Assembly: GCA_045802605.1 (NCBI GenBank)
Contig: JBJMQS010000056.1
Location: forward strand, 124,001 to 188,000
From: JBJMQS01 sp045802605
GTDB taxonomy: Bacteria; Planctomycetota; Planctomycetia; Gemmatales; Gemmataceae
Length of the DNA: 64,000 nt
Direction of reading: 5' to 3'
A program made the translations under genes and the position numbers. The stretch's first letter is position 1. Each line of letters opens with the position of its first letter. This document shows, one piece after another, positions 1 to 8,806 of this stretch. The notes under the pieces are model-generated. The model searched no databases, was not told the origin of the DNA, and saw nothing but the letters and a program-made list of their open reading frames with translations.

Positions 1-417
1 AGGACGATTGCTTTTCTTGCCGACAGTTCGCGCGCATATATACCTTCTGAGACCGAGAGCAAGGTGACCGAAGTGGACTGTTCGAGTCGCAAACTCATCC
101 GATCATTTGCACTTCCCCATGGATCGCGGCCGATGGGGACTGCGACAAGTCCCGACGGTAGGCGGATCTACGTCAGTACTGGCCGAGGGGGAACCGTGTG
201 CGTCATTGATTTGTCAGCGGGCAAAGTATCGCACACGATTTCGGCGGGCGCTCGGCCATGGGGGATCGGCCTGTCACCGGATGGGAAACTACTGTTTGTG
301 GCAAACGGTCCGTCGAACGACATTTCAGTCATCGACACAATGGCAGCCAAGGAGATTGATCGCATTAAAGTCGGTCGAGGGCCCTGGGGCGTTGCTGTAA
401 TCCCGGTAAACCCATGA
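1..417 (+). CDS. YVTN-type beta-propeller protein, 3' part
   Basis: The reading frame is open to the first base of the window, so only the C-terminal ~138 residues are present. They contain repeats of the YVTN/40-residue propeller type: SPDGRRIYVSTG, then SPDGKLLFVANG, each followed by a V-x-V-I-D strand (VCVIDL, ISVIDT) and a G-x-x-P-W-G turn (ARPWGIG, RGPWGVA). Such propellers are usually exported and act as binding scaffolds; no catalytic residue is visible. The last repeat ends at ...AVIPVNP and a TGA stop. The real start lies upstream of the window, and an internal Met/GTG start would cut through a repeat. The family call is firm; the substrate is unknown. Confidence 0.8.
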   Translation, partial: RTIAFLADSSRAYIPSETESKVTEVDCSSRKLIRSFALPHGSRPMGTATSPDGRRIYVSTGRGGTVCVIDLSAGKVSHTISAGARPWGIGLSPDGKLLFVANGPSNDISVIDTMAAKEIDRIKVGRGPWGVAVIPVNP

Positions 418-584
418 ATTACCAAGAATTGACTAGCGGAACTTGTCAATTTGAATCGTTCTAAGATTTGGCGATGGTGCCGGGGGTAAGCCTAGAACCG
501 CCTTCGATATGTTTTTATCGATGTAACGACCATAGAGTAATTGACTATGTCGTCGCATGCAAATGACAGCTAGGGGCGCCACAT

Positions 585-851
585 ATGAATACAGAAGAGC
601 TACTATCCAATTGGTTGAAGCAATATTCAGTGAATTTGCCACCACAGCATGGATTGTTGCGAATTCGGCGAGCAGAACCTCGTCTTCAATACCACAACTA
701 TTTTGCTCGGTTCAAGGTTGAGGTCGCACAATACGATGGCTCCGGCGAAAATCCTACCCATGTCTCGTGTATTGTCGTAGAGGTTTCGACGACGGATCAG
801 ACGGCAAAGATAGATCCCAATACAGCATGCGATGCCATTCGCGATCTCTAA
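585..851 (+). CDS. Hypothetical 88-residue protein
   Basis: A short frame with an ordinary amino acid mix and no low-complexity stretch (N-terminus MNTEELLSNWLKQY). A block of alternating hydrophobic residues (FKVEVAQYD, ..CIVVEVSTT) suggests a small alpha+beta fold. No ribosome binding site stands out before the ATG (gctaggggcgccac). It stands alone, with about 170 bases to the previous gene and no gene for ~970 bases after it. No family recognised. Confidence 0.45.
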   Translation: MNTEELLSNWLKQYSVNLPPQHGLLRIRRAEPRLQYHNYFARFKVEVAQYDGSGENPTHVSCIVVEVSTTDQTAKIDPNTACDAIRDL

Positions 852-1820
852 GCCGTTCATGCCTAATAGAGTTGTAGTCGACGAATAGGCGCCCACTATG
901 GGTCATGCTCAATTGGCTCGTCGGAGTGTTCGTGCTCATATCTCTCAGTGAGATGAAACCAAACTCCAACGCTAATAAGTCCGGTCGCCGCGACGAACGT
1001 GATTGACACCGACTCATCCAACACTGCAACGGAAGTCAGCCGCTCCGACGAACGGCGCCAGCGAGAAATACGATCCCATTGAGGCGGTACCGAAATGCCT
1101 TAGTGCGAGGACGAACAACGTCAGGCTCGTTTGGCCAAGAAGGATTCCAGCCGCCTCGAGGATCGGCAACATGCCCGCATCGTCGCACCAATCGAATACG
1201 CGATTACGAGATTCACAATCCTAGTTATCCAGTTTTTGGCGGCGTATTCGTGGCGGGATCGCCGCCAGAGACCTTTCTGGTTAGGGTTGTTGTCCACCTG
1301 CTTCCACAAGTTAGATACGAGTCCCCTAGCCTGAAGCTCATCACTCGGTCACCTGCTAGTGACATTCTCGAACTCACAATCGCGCCTGACGATCTCTCGA
1401 CCGCTGAGCCAAGATATCGGTGTCGTGATCGTTCAGCTTTGCCCACACAGTTCTAGCAATTTCGTATTTGCTAACTGAGTCATTGTCCTTCGCGACCTGC
1501 TCGCGTAGGTCGGCCGTCAGATCCTCCAGTATGCCGGCACTCCGCAAGAAAAGAATCACGTCACGCTTTGATCCAAGCAGAACCGATTACGTTCCTCGAC
1601 CACCTTAGGGCCTATGCAGGCACACGAACGGACTTCTACCTCTAATTTTCGCTCGGCGCGACACAAGCTCAATCATCGCCGCCTATTGCGAACTAAGATT
1701 AAGACCGAATGTCAGTCCCTTGAACGACCCGAGTTCCTTGCGATAGTCTGGTAATTCGCACAATTGACACCGCGGACGGACTTAGTGTTTTTCTTAGTGA
1801 TAACCTATGTTTGAGGCCTA
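852..1820. other. Long stretch without a recognisable gene
   Basis: Several open frames of 60-125 codons exist here on both strands, but they overlap each other, are rich in Arg/Ser/Pro and show no motif. I see no RNA gene, no inverted repeats and no convincing promoter. It may be decayed coding sequence. Confidence 0.5.
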
Positions 1821-2102
1821 TTGCCCTCGGAACCAGCACGCTCGCCGACATGCGGCGAGCGAGATGACCGATCCACCACTTGCGGAACGCCGACCATTGC
1901 TCGTCCCGGCACGCCCGAGAAGGTCGAAGTCTTGCGCGAGAGAGTGCTGGCGGGTGTGGCGCTTTGGGATCCGCACGATCAGACATGGACGGGTTATCAT
2001 TTGAATCCCGAAGGCATTGACGCTTCGGAGAATCAAGTTACCAAGATCGGCCGGCATACGATCGCCAACACTACTGCGAAAGCACATCCACCAACGACTT
2101 GA
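1821..2102 (+). pseudogene. Possible remnant of a small planctomycete protein
   Basis: The middle of this frame reads PGTPEKVEVLRERV followed by ..GVALWDPHD. That resembles short planctomycete proteins with a P-G-T/S-x-E-K-h-x-V-h-x-E-R core followed by A-L-F-H-P-x-D; this comparison is from memory. The N-terminal part is Arg/Thr/Pro-rich and the only possible start is TTG. The 3' end runs antisense into the following minus-strand gene. I regard it as a fragment. Confidence 0.3.
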
Positions 2103-2400
2103 GATTGCGTAGCCCGCCCAAGTCACGTGCGACATCCATGACGCGACTGACCGCTTTGGCAGCCCCGGCGAAACCGTTGCGTTCGGTCGTGGCCGCAACT
2201 TCTTCGCGGCGGGCTCGGCGCTTACGCTGCTTCGTCTTACTCTTGATGAGATAGACGTGGTTGGGACTGACCTTGATGCCCTTCCCCTTTAAGGCCGAGA
2301 TGACCGCGGTGGTCTTCATCGTCGGATCGGCAGTCAGCAGGTCACGGATGGCGCGGGCTTTGGTCGGTTTACCGTCTCGTGAAGCACGCGTCTTCGCCAT
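2071..2400 (-). CDS. Small basic protein with an N-terminal helix-turn-helix-like region
   Basis: A 109-residue, very basic protein beginning MAKTRASRDGKPTKARAIRD. Residues ~17-55 (KARAIRDLLTADPTMKT, then SALKGKGIKVSPNHVYLIK) have the spacing of a small winged or helix-turn-helix unit: helix, T-x-A-V-I-S-A-L helix, then a recognition-like helix with S-P-N-H-V-Y. It is followed by a cluster of K/R (KTKQRKRRARREE) and an Ala-rich tail. DNA or RNA binding is an inference from charge and helix pattern. A truncated second copy of the family lies at 3102-3359 on the other strand, so this type of gene has duplicated locally. Confidence 0.65.
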   Translation of the reverse strand: MAKTRASRDGKPTKARAIRDLLTADPTMKTTAVISALKGKGIKVSPNHVYLIKSKTKQRKRRARREEVAATTERNGFAGAAKAVSRVMDVARDLGGLRNLKSLVDVLSQ

Positions 2401-2541
2401 GAATCACTCTCCAGGGCGAGAGGCGAACAAAGTGGGGAAGGAGTTTTGATAGGTGCCAACGTGGATTTGACAACGTCGTTGGCACGCCATAAGCCACCTG
2501 CTGGTTTTCGACATCACTTTAGTTTGAGAGGGACCAGATCC

Positions 2542-2907
2542 ATGACACCGCCTTCGGGTGCGATCATCGCCCGTCCGATGCTCAAGCGCGCCTGCGGCTG
2601 TCTGCAAGAGTTCCAATATTACCAAGTGGACAAATTCCGCGCTCAGCGACAGGCGAAGTTTCAATCCAGCCGGTGCCCCACCTGTGCCGCAAAGCAAATC
2701 GAGGCAAAGCGCATTCCTCCGAAAGCGGAGGCGCTCGCCGCGCTGCCAACGAGTACACGAATGGTTCTCGTGCTCCTCACGGAGGGTTCATGGGCCGGCA
2801 AGCTGACTGCCCAGAGTATTACTGTCGAAGCGGAGCGCAATTCGCCAGATGTACTTATCATCGCGCTCGCGCAGCTATGGAGCATCCGGCAACGCACGGG
2901 TCACTAA
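2542..2907 (+). CDS. Small Cys-containing protein (possible zinc ribbon)
   Basis: I start the gene at the ATG at 2542 (MTPPSGAII), preceded by a purine stretch (gagaggga); the frame is open upstream but the extra residues look non-coding. The first 60 residues contain ACGC and, about 30 residues later, CPTC (RCPTCAAK), which together could bind one metal ion. Between them is a basic/aromatic segment with QEFQYYQVDKFRAQRQAKFQ. The C-terminal half has a hydrophobic block (TRMVLVLLTEG, ..PDVLIIALAQLW). Short proteins with this RPMLKRACGC..F start are, from memory, common in planctomycete genomes without assigned function. 121 residues; stands alone. Confidence 0.55.
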   Translation: MTPPSGAIIARPMLKRACGCLQEFQYYQVDKFRAQRQAKFQSSRCPTCAAKQIEAKRIPPKAEALAALPTSTRMVLVLLTEGSWAGKLTAQSITVEAERNSPDVLIIALAQLWSIRQRTGH

Positions 2908-2941
2908 ATCCATGTCGAGCCATCTGGCCTCGCACTCGTAA

Positions 2942-3133
2942 ACTCGTCGATTCAGGAGTACTTCGCATCCCCAGCCGGCACGACGGGCTCTAAACTTCAA
3001 AGTGCCGTCTAGACTACGAGCAATCGTCATTCCCGATGGGCGGGTAGAAAATGCGAAGCCGGCCGGAGATCCTTCTCAAGGTAATTTGCCGGCCATTTTA
3101 GAAGGGTTGTGTCGCTGCTGGCCGTGTATATGA
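2942..3133 (+). pseudogene. Decayed copy of the 10624-10890 protein family
   Basis: This frame has no start codon and begins right after a TAA. Its translation contains TSHPQPAR, then FKVPSRLRAIV and PDGRV. The minus-strand gene at 10624-10890 has TSHPQLAR, FRVPSNLRAIV and PDGRV in the same order and spacing. After PDGRV the two diverge. The 5' end of the family is missing here (stop codon in frame), so this is a remnant. Confidence 0.6.
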
Positions 3134-3359
3134 AAGATCCGTCCGGGCTAACAAAGCCTCTGCGATCCGGGATTTGGTGATGGCCGATCCAGCAATGAAG
3201 ACGACGGCGGCCATCGCGGCCTTAAACGCCTGGGGGATGAAAGTGAGCCTCAACCACGTCTATCTCATCAACAGTAAATCCATACAGAGCAAACGCCCGC
3301 CAAAGCGCGAAGCCGCGGTAGCATCCGCGCAGCGGATCGGGTTCGACATAGCAAGATGA
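3102..3359 (+). pseudogene. Truncated second copy of the 2071-2400 protein family
   Basis: In this frame residues read KASAIRDLVMADPAMKTTAA, then NHVYLINSKS. This matches the intact gene at 2071-2400 (KARAIRDLLTADPTMKTTAV, NHVYLIKSKT) with about 60% identity over ~50 residues. The copy lies on the opposite strand, has no ATG before the conserved block (only TTG 3174, GTG 3177, ATG 3180 inside it), and stops after GFDIAR where the intact protein continues for ~35 residues. Probably a 5'- and 3'-truncated pseudogene. Confidence 0.65.
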
Positions 3360-3384
3360 AGGTCGAACGAAAACATAAGGCAAA

Positions 3385-4118
3385 CTACAGGATCCGATCC
3401 CGTGGCACCGTTGAATTCACCAAGACGAAGGACGACGACGATGAGGTAGCGAACCAAAGCTGAAATTGTTCCTCAGTTGATACCGGATGGATCGATGAGC
3501 TGAATTCCCTTAACGCAACCCACCCGCCGCAGTTCAGCAATTGCTCGACAGGCGTCCGACCCGCCCCCACATAGATGACGCTGGGAATGCCGCAGGCAGT
3601 CCGGGTCTTGCTATCGGAATGTAGATTGTCTCCAAAATGTCCTTGTATTTCGGCGGAGCGTTTTAGCTGTGGCCAGATAGTGCCCGAATGTTTGCCAGAA
3701 TTAGTGACCACCAAGCCTACCTGTCGCTCCAAACCCGCACGCTCCGAGAGCGACTGCACGATAGCACGTGGTAGGTAAGTATCCGAGACAAGGAGATCGC
3801 CATCTCGAACCAATGCGAGGTTTTCGACTATAGGAATGACCTGCTCGTGCTCAATTTGGACTTCCAATGCAAGCAATTGTTCGGTCGTCGTTGGGTCAAG
3901 CCCCATCGCACAGCCGATCTGCCGCCAGATGTCTACCAGGGTGAAAGACTGGCCGCTTGCACCCAATATCCGGTCAGCGAGAGATCGGGTGCCAGCTATG
4001 CCAGAAAGGCCAGATTTTGACCCAGTAGGGCAAGTATCCCCGGTGGTTCGACGCAACGTCGGGCGATTAAGGTATCAAAAACGTCATAAGACTTCACAGA
4101 AGGGTGTGAGAACGACAT
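3385..4118 (-). pseudogene. HAD-superfamily phosphatase-like gene with one frameshift
   Basis: All four HAD motifs are present, but in two frames. From an ATG at 4118 the first frame reads MSFSHPSVKSYDVFDTLIARRC, giving motif I (DVFDT, nucleophile Asp). This frame fails shortly after GILALLGQ. The next frame over continues KSGLSGIAGTRSLADRI with motif II (SDTYLP), a Lys region (TNSGKHSG) and motif IV (FGDNLHSD). The switch lies at the run of four A on the minus strand (positions 4014-4017); one extra A would restore a ~245-residue protein. The layout is that of HAD domains often linked to cell-surface glycan genes. Frameshift, sequencing error and programmed slippage cannot be told apart here. 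The Ser-rich C-terminus (TSSSSSF) is unusual. Confidence 0.7.
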
Positions 4119-4398
4119 CCTGGCACGGCTTGGTAGTAGAAATAATGGCCTTGTAAGACACTGTTAGTTTAGGTCAAAGCGCACCCGCGTAAATATGCTC
4201 TCGATTGCACCAATCCATTTGAGCACAACTCTAAAGCCTGTTATGCACTTTGAGAATCGACGGCAGCCCAGCCGTTCTCGCCAACTTCGTCCGGCCGTAG
4301 AGAATGGCTTTAGTTGCATTCGCGTCCCTTTCATGGGAGCTTAAGTTGTTAATCCGAGCTGTCCCTTTGGCCAGCAATTGCCTTCGGGCAAAAGTGAA

Positions 4399-5250
4399 TT
4401 ATGGTCGGGGCACGGCTGGAACGTTCGGAGAATTCAGAATGTTGCTCATCATGCGCTGTTTTGGTGCCGGTCGGGCTGTGGCGAGAATGGACTGCGGTGG
4501 GATCTCAGTGGTGACGACCTCCGTCGTCAGAGGTGTTCGGTTGTCAGCCGGATCGCCCGCGTAGATCCGCTTCACCTGTGCGGAGTCTTCATGCGACGTT
4601 ACGGTGGCGATGTCAAGTATAGCCATGGTGAATCGCGTTAGCCCGTCGACGCCGCCGGCATCGACCCAGGCGTAAGTATCACAATAGTGACCAACGTAAC
4701 ATGCGTTCTGAGGAACATCGCACGCTCTCCCAACGTGAAACCAACCGCGGGGAAGAATGCAGGCCAAGCAATCGCCGCACTTCGTGGGCGCGGGCTTGTT
4801 GATGCAGTCTTGTTTGCAAAAGAAGGACTCCAACAGTTTTTGACATTCGAGGCAGTCGCAGTTCTCAGCACCGAGGACATATTGATAAGCGCATCGCATT
4901 CGCTTGATTTTGTCCGGATCGGTCAGTGGAGTCAGGTTCCAATTCTCTTGGATATTGCGCGAACCCATTACGCTATAATTTCCACTCCACACACCTCCTG
5001 AAAGAGAATTGGGAATCACCATGTCCGTCGTGGAGCCCGCATCAGTAATCTGAACCTGTCCGGTGGCCAAGAGCGAGAAGTACGGCATCGCTCCCACGTT
5101 TGTGGCCATCAATGCCATGTTGTTGAGGACCATACGATATTGAAGGTCGGTCTGGGTGCTGACTTGATGCAGGGTGCTTCGTTCAAGCTGTAGATGTGTG
5201 CAGCCGGACAAAACCAAAAATATGGCAGGAACAACTCGGTGGCTGGGCAT
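4399..5250 (-). CDS. Cysteine-rich exported lipoprotein
   Basis: 283 residues. The N-terminus MPSHRVVPAIFLVLSGC has a short hydrophobic core and a lipobox (L-S-G-C), so the mature protein should be lipid-anchored at Cys17. The middle (about residues 118-190) carries a dense set of cysteines (CDCLEC, FFCKQDC, KCGDCLAC, later CDVPQNACYVGHYC), which suggests a disulfide-linked or metal-binding domain. The C-terminus is Pro-rich and probably unstructured. The frame is clean and codon use matches neighbouring genes. It stands between the broken HAD gene and the hydrolase operon, read in the same direction. No function recognised. Confidence 0.7.
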   Translation of the reverse strand: MPSHRVVPAIFLVLSGCTHLQLERSTLHQVSTQTDLQYRMVLNNMALMATNVGAMPYFSLLATGQVQITDAGSTTDMVIPNSLSGGVWSGNYSVMGSRNIQENWNLTPLTDPDKIKRMRCAYQYVLGAENCDCLECQKLLESFFCKQDCINKPAPTKCGDCLACILPRGWFHVGRACDVPQNACYVGHYCDTYAWVDAGGVDGLTRFTMAILDIATVTSHEDSAQVKRIYAGDPADNRTPLTTEVVTTEIPPQSILATARPAPKQRMMSNILNSPNVPAVPRP

Positions 5251-5465
5251 ACCATCCTCGTTCGGTACGAGCCGACAATCGGTTAAAAGATAGCACTTGT
5301 ATCGACCAAACCATGCTCCGCGATCAATCTAATCCTGTTTCAGTCAAGAATTGATGGAGTTCCAAGGTGGCAGATCGGCGGGGAGAATTGGCCGCGAGCA
5401 CTCTAACGCGGCCTCGGCGCTCGAATGTGCGTCCTGCGTTCGACTCTCGCGCTGAGGTCGCGCCG

Positions 5466-5957
5466 CTACCGTGACGCCTTCTCGGCTGTGCGATAGGCTT
5501 CGATCGGAGGCTTTGTTTTCAACGCCTCCAAGACTTCGGCCGCGCGTTGCCCGGCACCAAGTTGATTTTGTTCGGCCTTTTGTGCCATTTCTGCACTAAC
5601 TCGCGCAGTTGCGTGATTCAGTCGTTCGTTTGCTTCCGCGGTTACCCACGACCCTCCGGTAAATCCCACGAGTGCCGCTCCCGCCAAAGCCGATAGAGTC
5701 AAACTGGGCCGATGCGCTGCCGGGCCGTTAGCCGCTCCCATCACCGCTTGGTTATTCAAGGGACCATAAAGAGCAAACGATAGACAAGCCGCCAATGCGC
5801 CGATCACCAGGTTGCCAATAAAGCCTGGCACGAACACTTTTTGCCCGCCGACCGCAATGAACTCGGGCAGGATGAGTTGAGCGTCACCGATGAGTGCTTT
5901 GCCGAAGCCACCGGCCGCTCCCGCGAGCGCCACTATGGCAAGAACTTTCCACAACAT
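5466..5957 (-). CDS. Small membrane protein, last gene of hydrolase operon
   Basis: Start chosen at ATG 5957 (MLWKVLAIVALAG) because GGAGG stands 5 bases before it; the frame extends 17 codons further without support. The 163 residues contain a first hydrophobic segment (1-20), a second one (VFVPGFIGNLVIGALAACL), a third (LTLSALAGAALVGFTG), and then a soluble helical tail rich in Ala/Glu/Gln (ATARVSAEMAQKAEQNQ). It follows the phosphoesterase gene with a 47-base gap on the same strand. No family recognised. Confidence 0.65.
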   Translation of the reverse strand: MLWKVLAIVALAGAAGGFGKALIGDAQLILPEFIAVGGQKVFVPGFIGNLVIGALAACLSFALYGPLNNQAVMGAANGPAAHRPSLTLSALAGAALVGFTGGSWVTAEANERLNHATARVSAEMAQKAEQNQLGAGQRAAEVLEALKTKPPIEAYRTAEKASR

Positions 5958-6004
5958 AACATCCTCCATTGCAAATGTAAGGAGCGAGGCTCTCGGTTTC
6001 GGTA

Positions 6005-7402
6005 TCACGGACGCATCACGGCTTTCGCTTTTTGTTGGTCGAGGAATCGCTGCACTCGCTCCTCGGCCCCGCGAAACTGTGCCTGAGTGCCATTCATCAT
6101 GGCCGTCGCCCGCATGACTTTGGTCGACGGATCTTCCTCAATTTTCGTTTCCAGATAGCGCGAGAACGCGATGAGCGCCTTTTGATTCTCGTTCATCGCA
6201 TCGGCGGATTCTCCGGCCGTCTCCATCACCGTTGCAAAACGCAACGCGTGCGGCATGATAACTATTCGCGGGGTATCGGTGCGTGGCGTTCCTTGGGTGC
6301 CAATAGCAGTCGCGAACGAGTTTGCCTGAGCGACACGCGCTCCTAATGGTCCAAGGCGCCATTTGTCGCTGAGATACTTGAGCAGGCTCGTATGATCGAA
6401 TCGCGTGGCGAGAACCGTCGACTCGACCCACGGGGAAACCAATAGGGCTGGCACCCGCACGCCCAACCGATCGAACGTGTACTCTTCGGTGTGGCCATCA
6501 GGAGGCACCGCCGCAGGCGGACCGACGTGATCGTAAAATCCTCCGTGCTCGTCATACACAACGACCAGCAGCGTGGAATTCCATAGTGGATCGTTGGCTC
6601 GAATGGCATTGTAAACCTGAGCGATCAGTTCCTGGGCACGCATGGTGTCGTGGGGGGGATGATCATCGTTTTGATGCGGCCAAAAGTACTTCGGCTCGAT
6701 GAAGCTATACGCGGGGAACGCAGCGGAATCACCAGCGGCGTCGACGAAGAACTGGGCGAGATGATGGTAGCATGCTGCATTGCCTGGCTCCATCTGATGA
6801 ACCAATACGAGCGACTGCGGGAAATCATGGTAGTAGATTTTCCAAGTGACGCCGCGCTCATTCAAACGATCGTAAACGGTGAACTGATCGTACCAGTGCA
6901 GATTCAGATTGAAGACCCCTTCGGGCATCATCACGCGACCGTGCGAGGTGCCGCTGTGCAGGAAAAATCGATTTGCCCAGGTGGGTCCAGGAACCGAAGA
7001 AAACCAGTGATCACAAATGGCGAAATTCTCCGCCAGTGGATGCAAGGCAGGGAGGAAACCGCGATCGTAATACCCCATGATGTGCTGTCGATCCGCCGGG
7101 TGGGTGTCGGGATACTCCAGAGAATAATCCAAAACAAACTGTGAGTTGTTACTGCCGATCTGACGCAATACGTTTTTGAGTTCGTGTTTGGGATCCGGCT
7201 GAATGGACACGGAGGTCATTGGCGACTGAGGAAATGGCTGCCCGCGCTCGTCTTGGTTGGTACGCGGCGGCGATGCCGGGTCAATGCCATCGAGTTTGGC
7301 ATGAAGGGTTTGGAAGATGCCCAGCATTTGATCGAACGAGCGGTTTTCCAGAGCCAACACCACGACATGCTTGATAGGATCGGGAGGCAAGTTGGCGGAC
7401 AT
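6005..7402 (-). CDS. Phospholipase C / acid phosphatase-type phosphoesterase
   Basis: A member of the phosphoesterase family that includes bacterial phospholipase C and acid phosphatase AcpA (Pfam PF04185). The family signature ENRSFD is at residues 19-24, and DEHGGFYDHV lies near residue 290, with FDHTSLLKY further on; these supply the metal- and phosphate-binding residues in the family. Start at ATG 7402 (MSANLPPDPIKH), preceded by GAGG; earlier codons look non-coding. At 465 residues it is normal for a single catalytic domain. No signal peptide is visible, although family members are usually exported. It sits in a minus-strand operon after a C39-like peptidase (84-base gap), so the operon appears devoted to degrading proteins and phospho-compounds. 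Confidence 0.88.
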   Translation of the reverse strand: MSANLPPDPIKHVVVLALENRSFDQMLGIFQTLHAKLDGIDPASPPRTNQDERGQPFPQSPMTSVSIQPDPKHELKNVLRQIGSNNSQFVLDYSLEYPDTHPADRQHIMGYYDRGFLPALHPLAENFAICDHWFSSVPGPTWANRFFLHSGTSHGRVMMPEGVFNLNLHWYDQFTVYDRLNERGVTWKIYYHDFPQSLVLVHQMEPGNAACYHHLAQFFVDAAGDSAAFPAYSFIEPKYFWPHQNDDHPPHDTMRAQELIAQVYNAIRANDPLWNSTLLVVVYDEHGGFYDHVGPPAAVPPDGHTEEYTFDRLGVRVPALLVSPWVESTVLATRFDHTSLLKYLSDKWRLGPLGARVAQANSFATAIGTQGTPRTDTPRIVIMPHALRFATVMETAGESADAMNENQKALIAFSRYLETKIEEDPSTKVMRATAMMNGTQAQFRGAEERVQRFLDQQKAKAVMRP

Positions 7403-7486
7403 TGGCTGGGTACCTCGGCCCTGAATTAACGCTCGCTTCGCTGAGTTCAACACCGCCCAATTGGGGAAACTCTGTCGAGCGATGGA

Positions 7487-8173
7487 CTAGTCAATCCTTC
7501 GAGCGCAATGCGGATCGATCGGTGTTGCATCGGACTTCCAGATCACCAGTCCCAGATGATGAATGACATCAGGTTTGGACTTCGTCCCCTCGTCATCGTG
7601 CCATCGGGCGTCGAAATCCCCTCGCGGCACAAACCCTCGGCGGCCGGCTAGGCATGGATCCATAAAGTAATAATTAGCCGCGTCGAAGCCAATCGCTACC
7701 ACAAAATGACCATTGCGGTTTTGGTTCGCATAGATCGTTGGCAATTGCGATTTGGGGCTATCTTCGTCGTACGCTTGAATCGAACAGATCACTGGTTTTT
7801 TCGCGGTCAAACACTCGTCCAGCTTGGCCAGTGACATCTCGGGGATCACGTCGACCTTGAAGCCATGATGGCGGGCATAACTGACCATGCGCTGATAGTC
7901 GGTGCCATTCTTGCGGTTGGTGCCCAAGGCGTGCTTGAGTGTGCGGTAATCATCGCGCTCCAAGCCGTAGTAAGAGAGAATGGAAAGGAGTGAGGCCGTC
8001 CCGCAGGAGTATTCATCCGGCTGCGCTATATCGGGCAGCGGCAGCAGAACGGTCGCGGTCTGCATACTCGCGTAGTTGGCGCCGCAGGAGGGAGCTTGCG
8101 TATGCGCGGCCTTCTGGACGACCACCCACAGGATGGTCGCCAAAACGGCGTAACGCGTCAGACGCGACTTCAT
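7487..8173 (-). CDS. C39-like cysteine peptidase, secreted
   Basis: Start at ATG 8173 (MKSRLTRYAVLAT) with GGAG nine bases upstream. Residues 1-25 form a signal peptide (basic start, hydrophobic LATILWVVV, AHT/AQA-like end). The papain-fold active site can be read: Cys57 in DEYSCGTASLL, His in NGHFVVAIGF near residue 155, and Asp in YYFMDPC about 15 residues later. This is the pattern of the C39/C39-like family, which in bacteriocin exporters cleaves double-glycine leaders; here it is a free-standing exported protein. 33 bases separate it from the upstream propeptide gene. Possible roles are cleavage of exported peptides or of wall-linked substrates. Confidence 0.82.
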   Translation of the reverse strand: MKSRLTRYAVLATILWVVVQKAAHTQAPSCGANYASMQTATVLLPLPDIAQPDEYSCGTASLLSILSYYGLERDDYRTLKHALGTNRKNGTDYQRMVSYARHHGFKVDVIPEMSLAKLDECLTAKKPVICSIQAYDEDSPKSQLPTIYANQNRNGHFVVAIGFDAANYYFMDPCLAGRRGFVPRGDFDARWHDDEGTKSKPDVIHHLGLVIWKSDATPIDPHCARRID

Positions 8174-8205
8174 GATGGTGATCTCCCATGACGTGGCTCG
8201 AACGG

Positions 8206-8724
8206 TCAATCAGCCGAGGAGGGATCTGCCGACCCCGGACGCCGGGCGTAGGGCCGATTGGCGAAACCCACCACACTTTCGACGATTTCTGACAGTGAAC
8301 TCGGCAGCTGCGCCGGTCCGGCGATCCCGCGGTAGCGTTCGCCGCGGACTTCATATTCCCCGAAATCCACGTGAAACGCCATCGCCATATTCTCAGCTGT
8401 ACCGGACAGAAGCAGCGTCCGATTTGCCGGATCGGTGGCCTGCACTACGAGCCCATTAGCCCGTGCAAAGTCAGATACCGACTGCATGTCGACGGGATCG
8501 GCGCCATATGCGCTCGCAAACTCGTCGCGGCTGAGGAATTTGCGTTGTTCGAGTGGCTGCGTGTTGAGCTGAAAGACCTCCTTGTCGCTTGGTGGTGGCG
8601 CTTGTGGCCGGACGCGCACGGTGACCTCCACCTCCGTTTGCGGATCAACCTCGGCCACCTTCGTCGCACCGGCAACATTCCCAGCATTGCTGCCCGGTAC
8701 TTCGGTAAGGTCTCTGGAACTCAT
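8206..8724 (-). CDS. Stand-alone sedolisin propeptide (Pro-kumamolisin activation domain)
   Basis: 172 residues that resemble only the N-terminal activation domain of S53 peptidases. Conserved blocks shared with the full protease next door: EVTVRVRPQ (protease LTIRLHRQ), FLSRDEFASAYGADP (HFSRPEFAQKFGADP), DFARANGL (EFAKHNGL), VDFGEYEVRGERYRG, and VESVVGFANRPYARR (VEAVIGFDNRPYARP). It ends where the catalytic domain would begin; no GTSA serine motif follows. There is a gap of 82 bases from the protease gene. In full-length sedolisins this domain is a folding aid and inhibitor, so a trans-acting inhibitor or chaperone of the neighbouring protease is a reasonable inference. A truncated protease is the alternative, but the frame is clean and ends in an ordinary stop. 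Confidence 0.8.
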   Translation of the reverse strand: MSSRDLTEVPGSNAGNVAGATKVAEVDPQTEVEVTVRVRPQAPPPSDKEVFQLNTQPLEQRKFLSRDEFASAYGADPVDMQSVSDFARANGLVVQATDPANRTLLLSGTAENMAMAFHVDFGEYEVRGERYRGIAGPAQLPSSLSEIVESVVGFANRPYARRPGSADPSSAD

Positions 8725-8806
8725 GGCAATGCCCCGATGTGGAACTCATCGGCCGCCCGGCAGTTCACCGTTTTCCGGTTTCGGGCCGCCGTTCCTGACT
8801 ACTGAG

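Noticed and set aside
5408..5461. Hairpin next to the last gene of the hydrolase operon
   Set aside because: The 13-base arms have two A-C mismatches in the minus-strand RNA, where the operon would need it; pairing is better on the plus strand, which has no gene ending there. Large loop.
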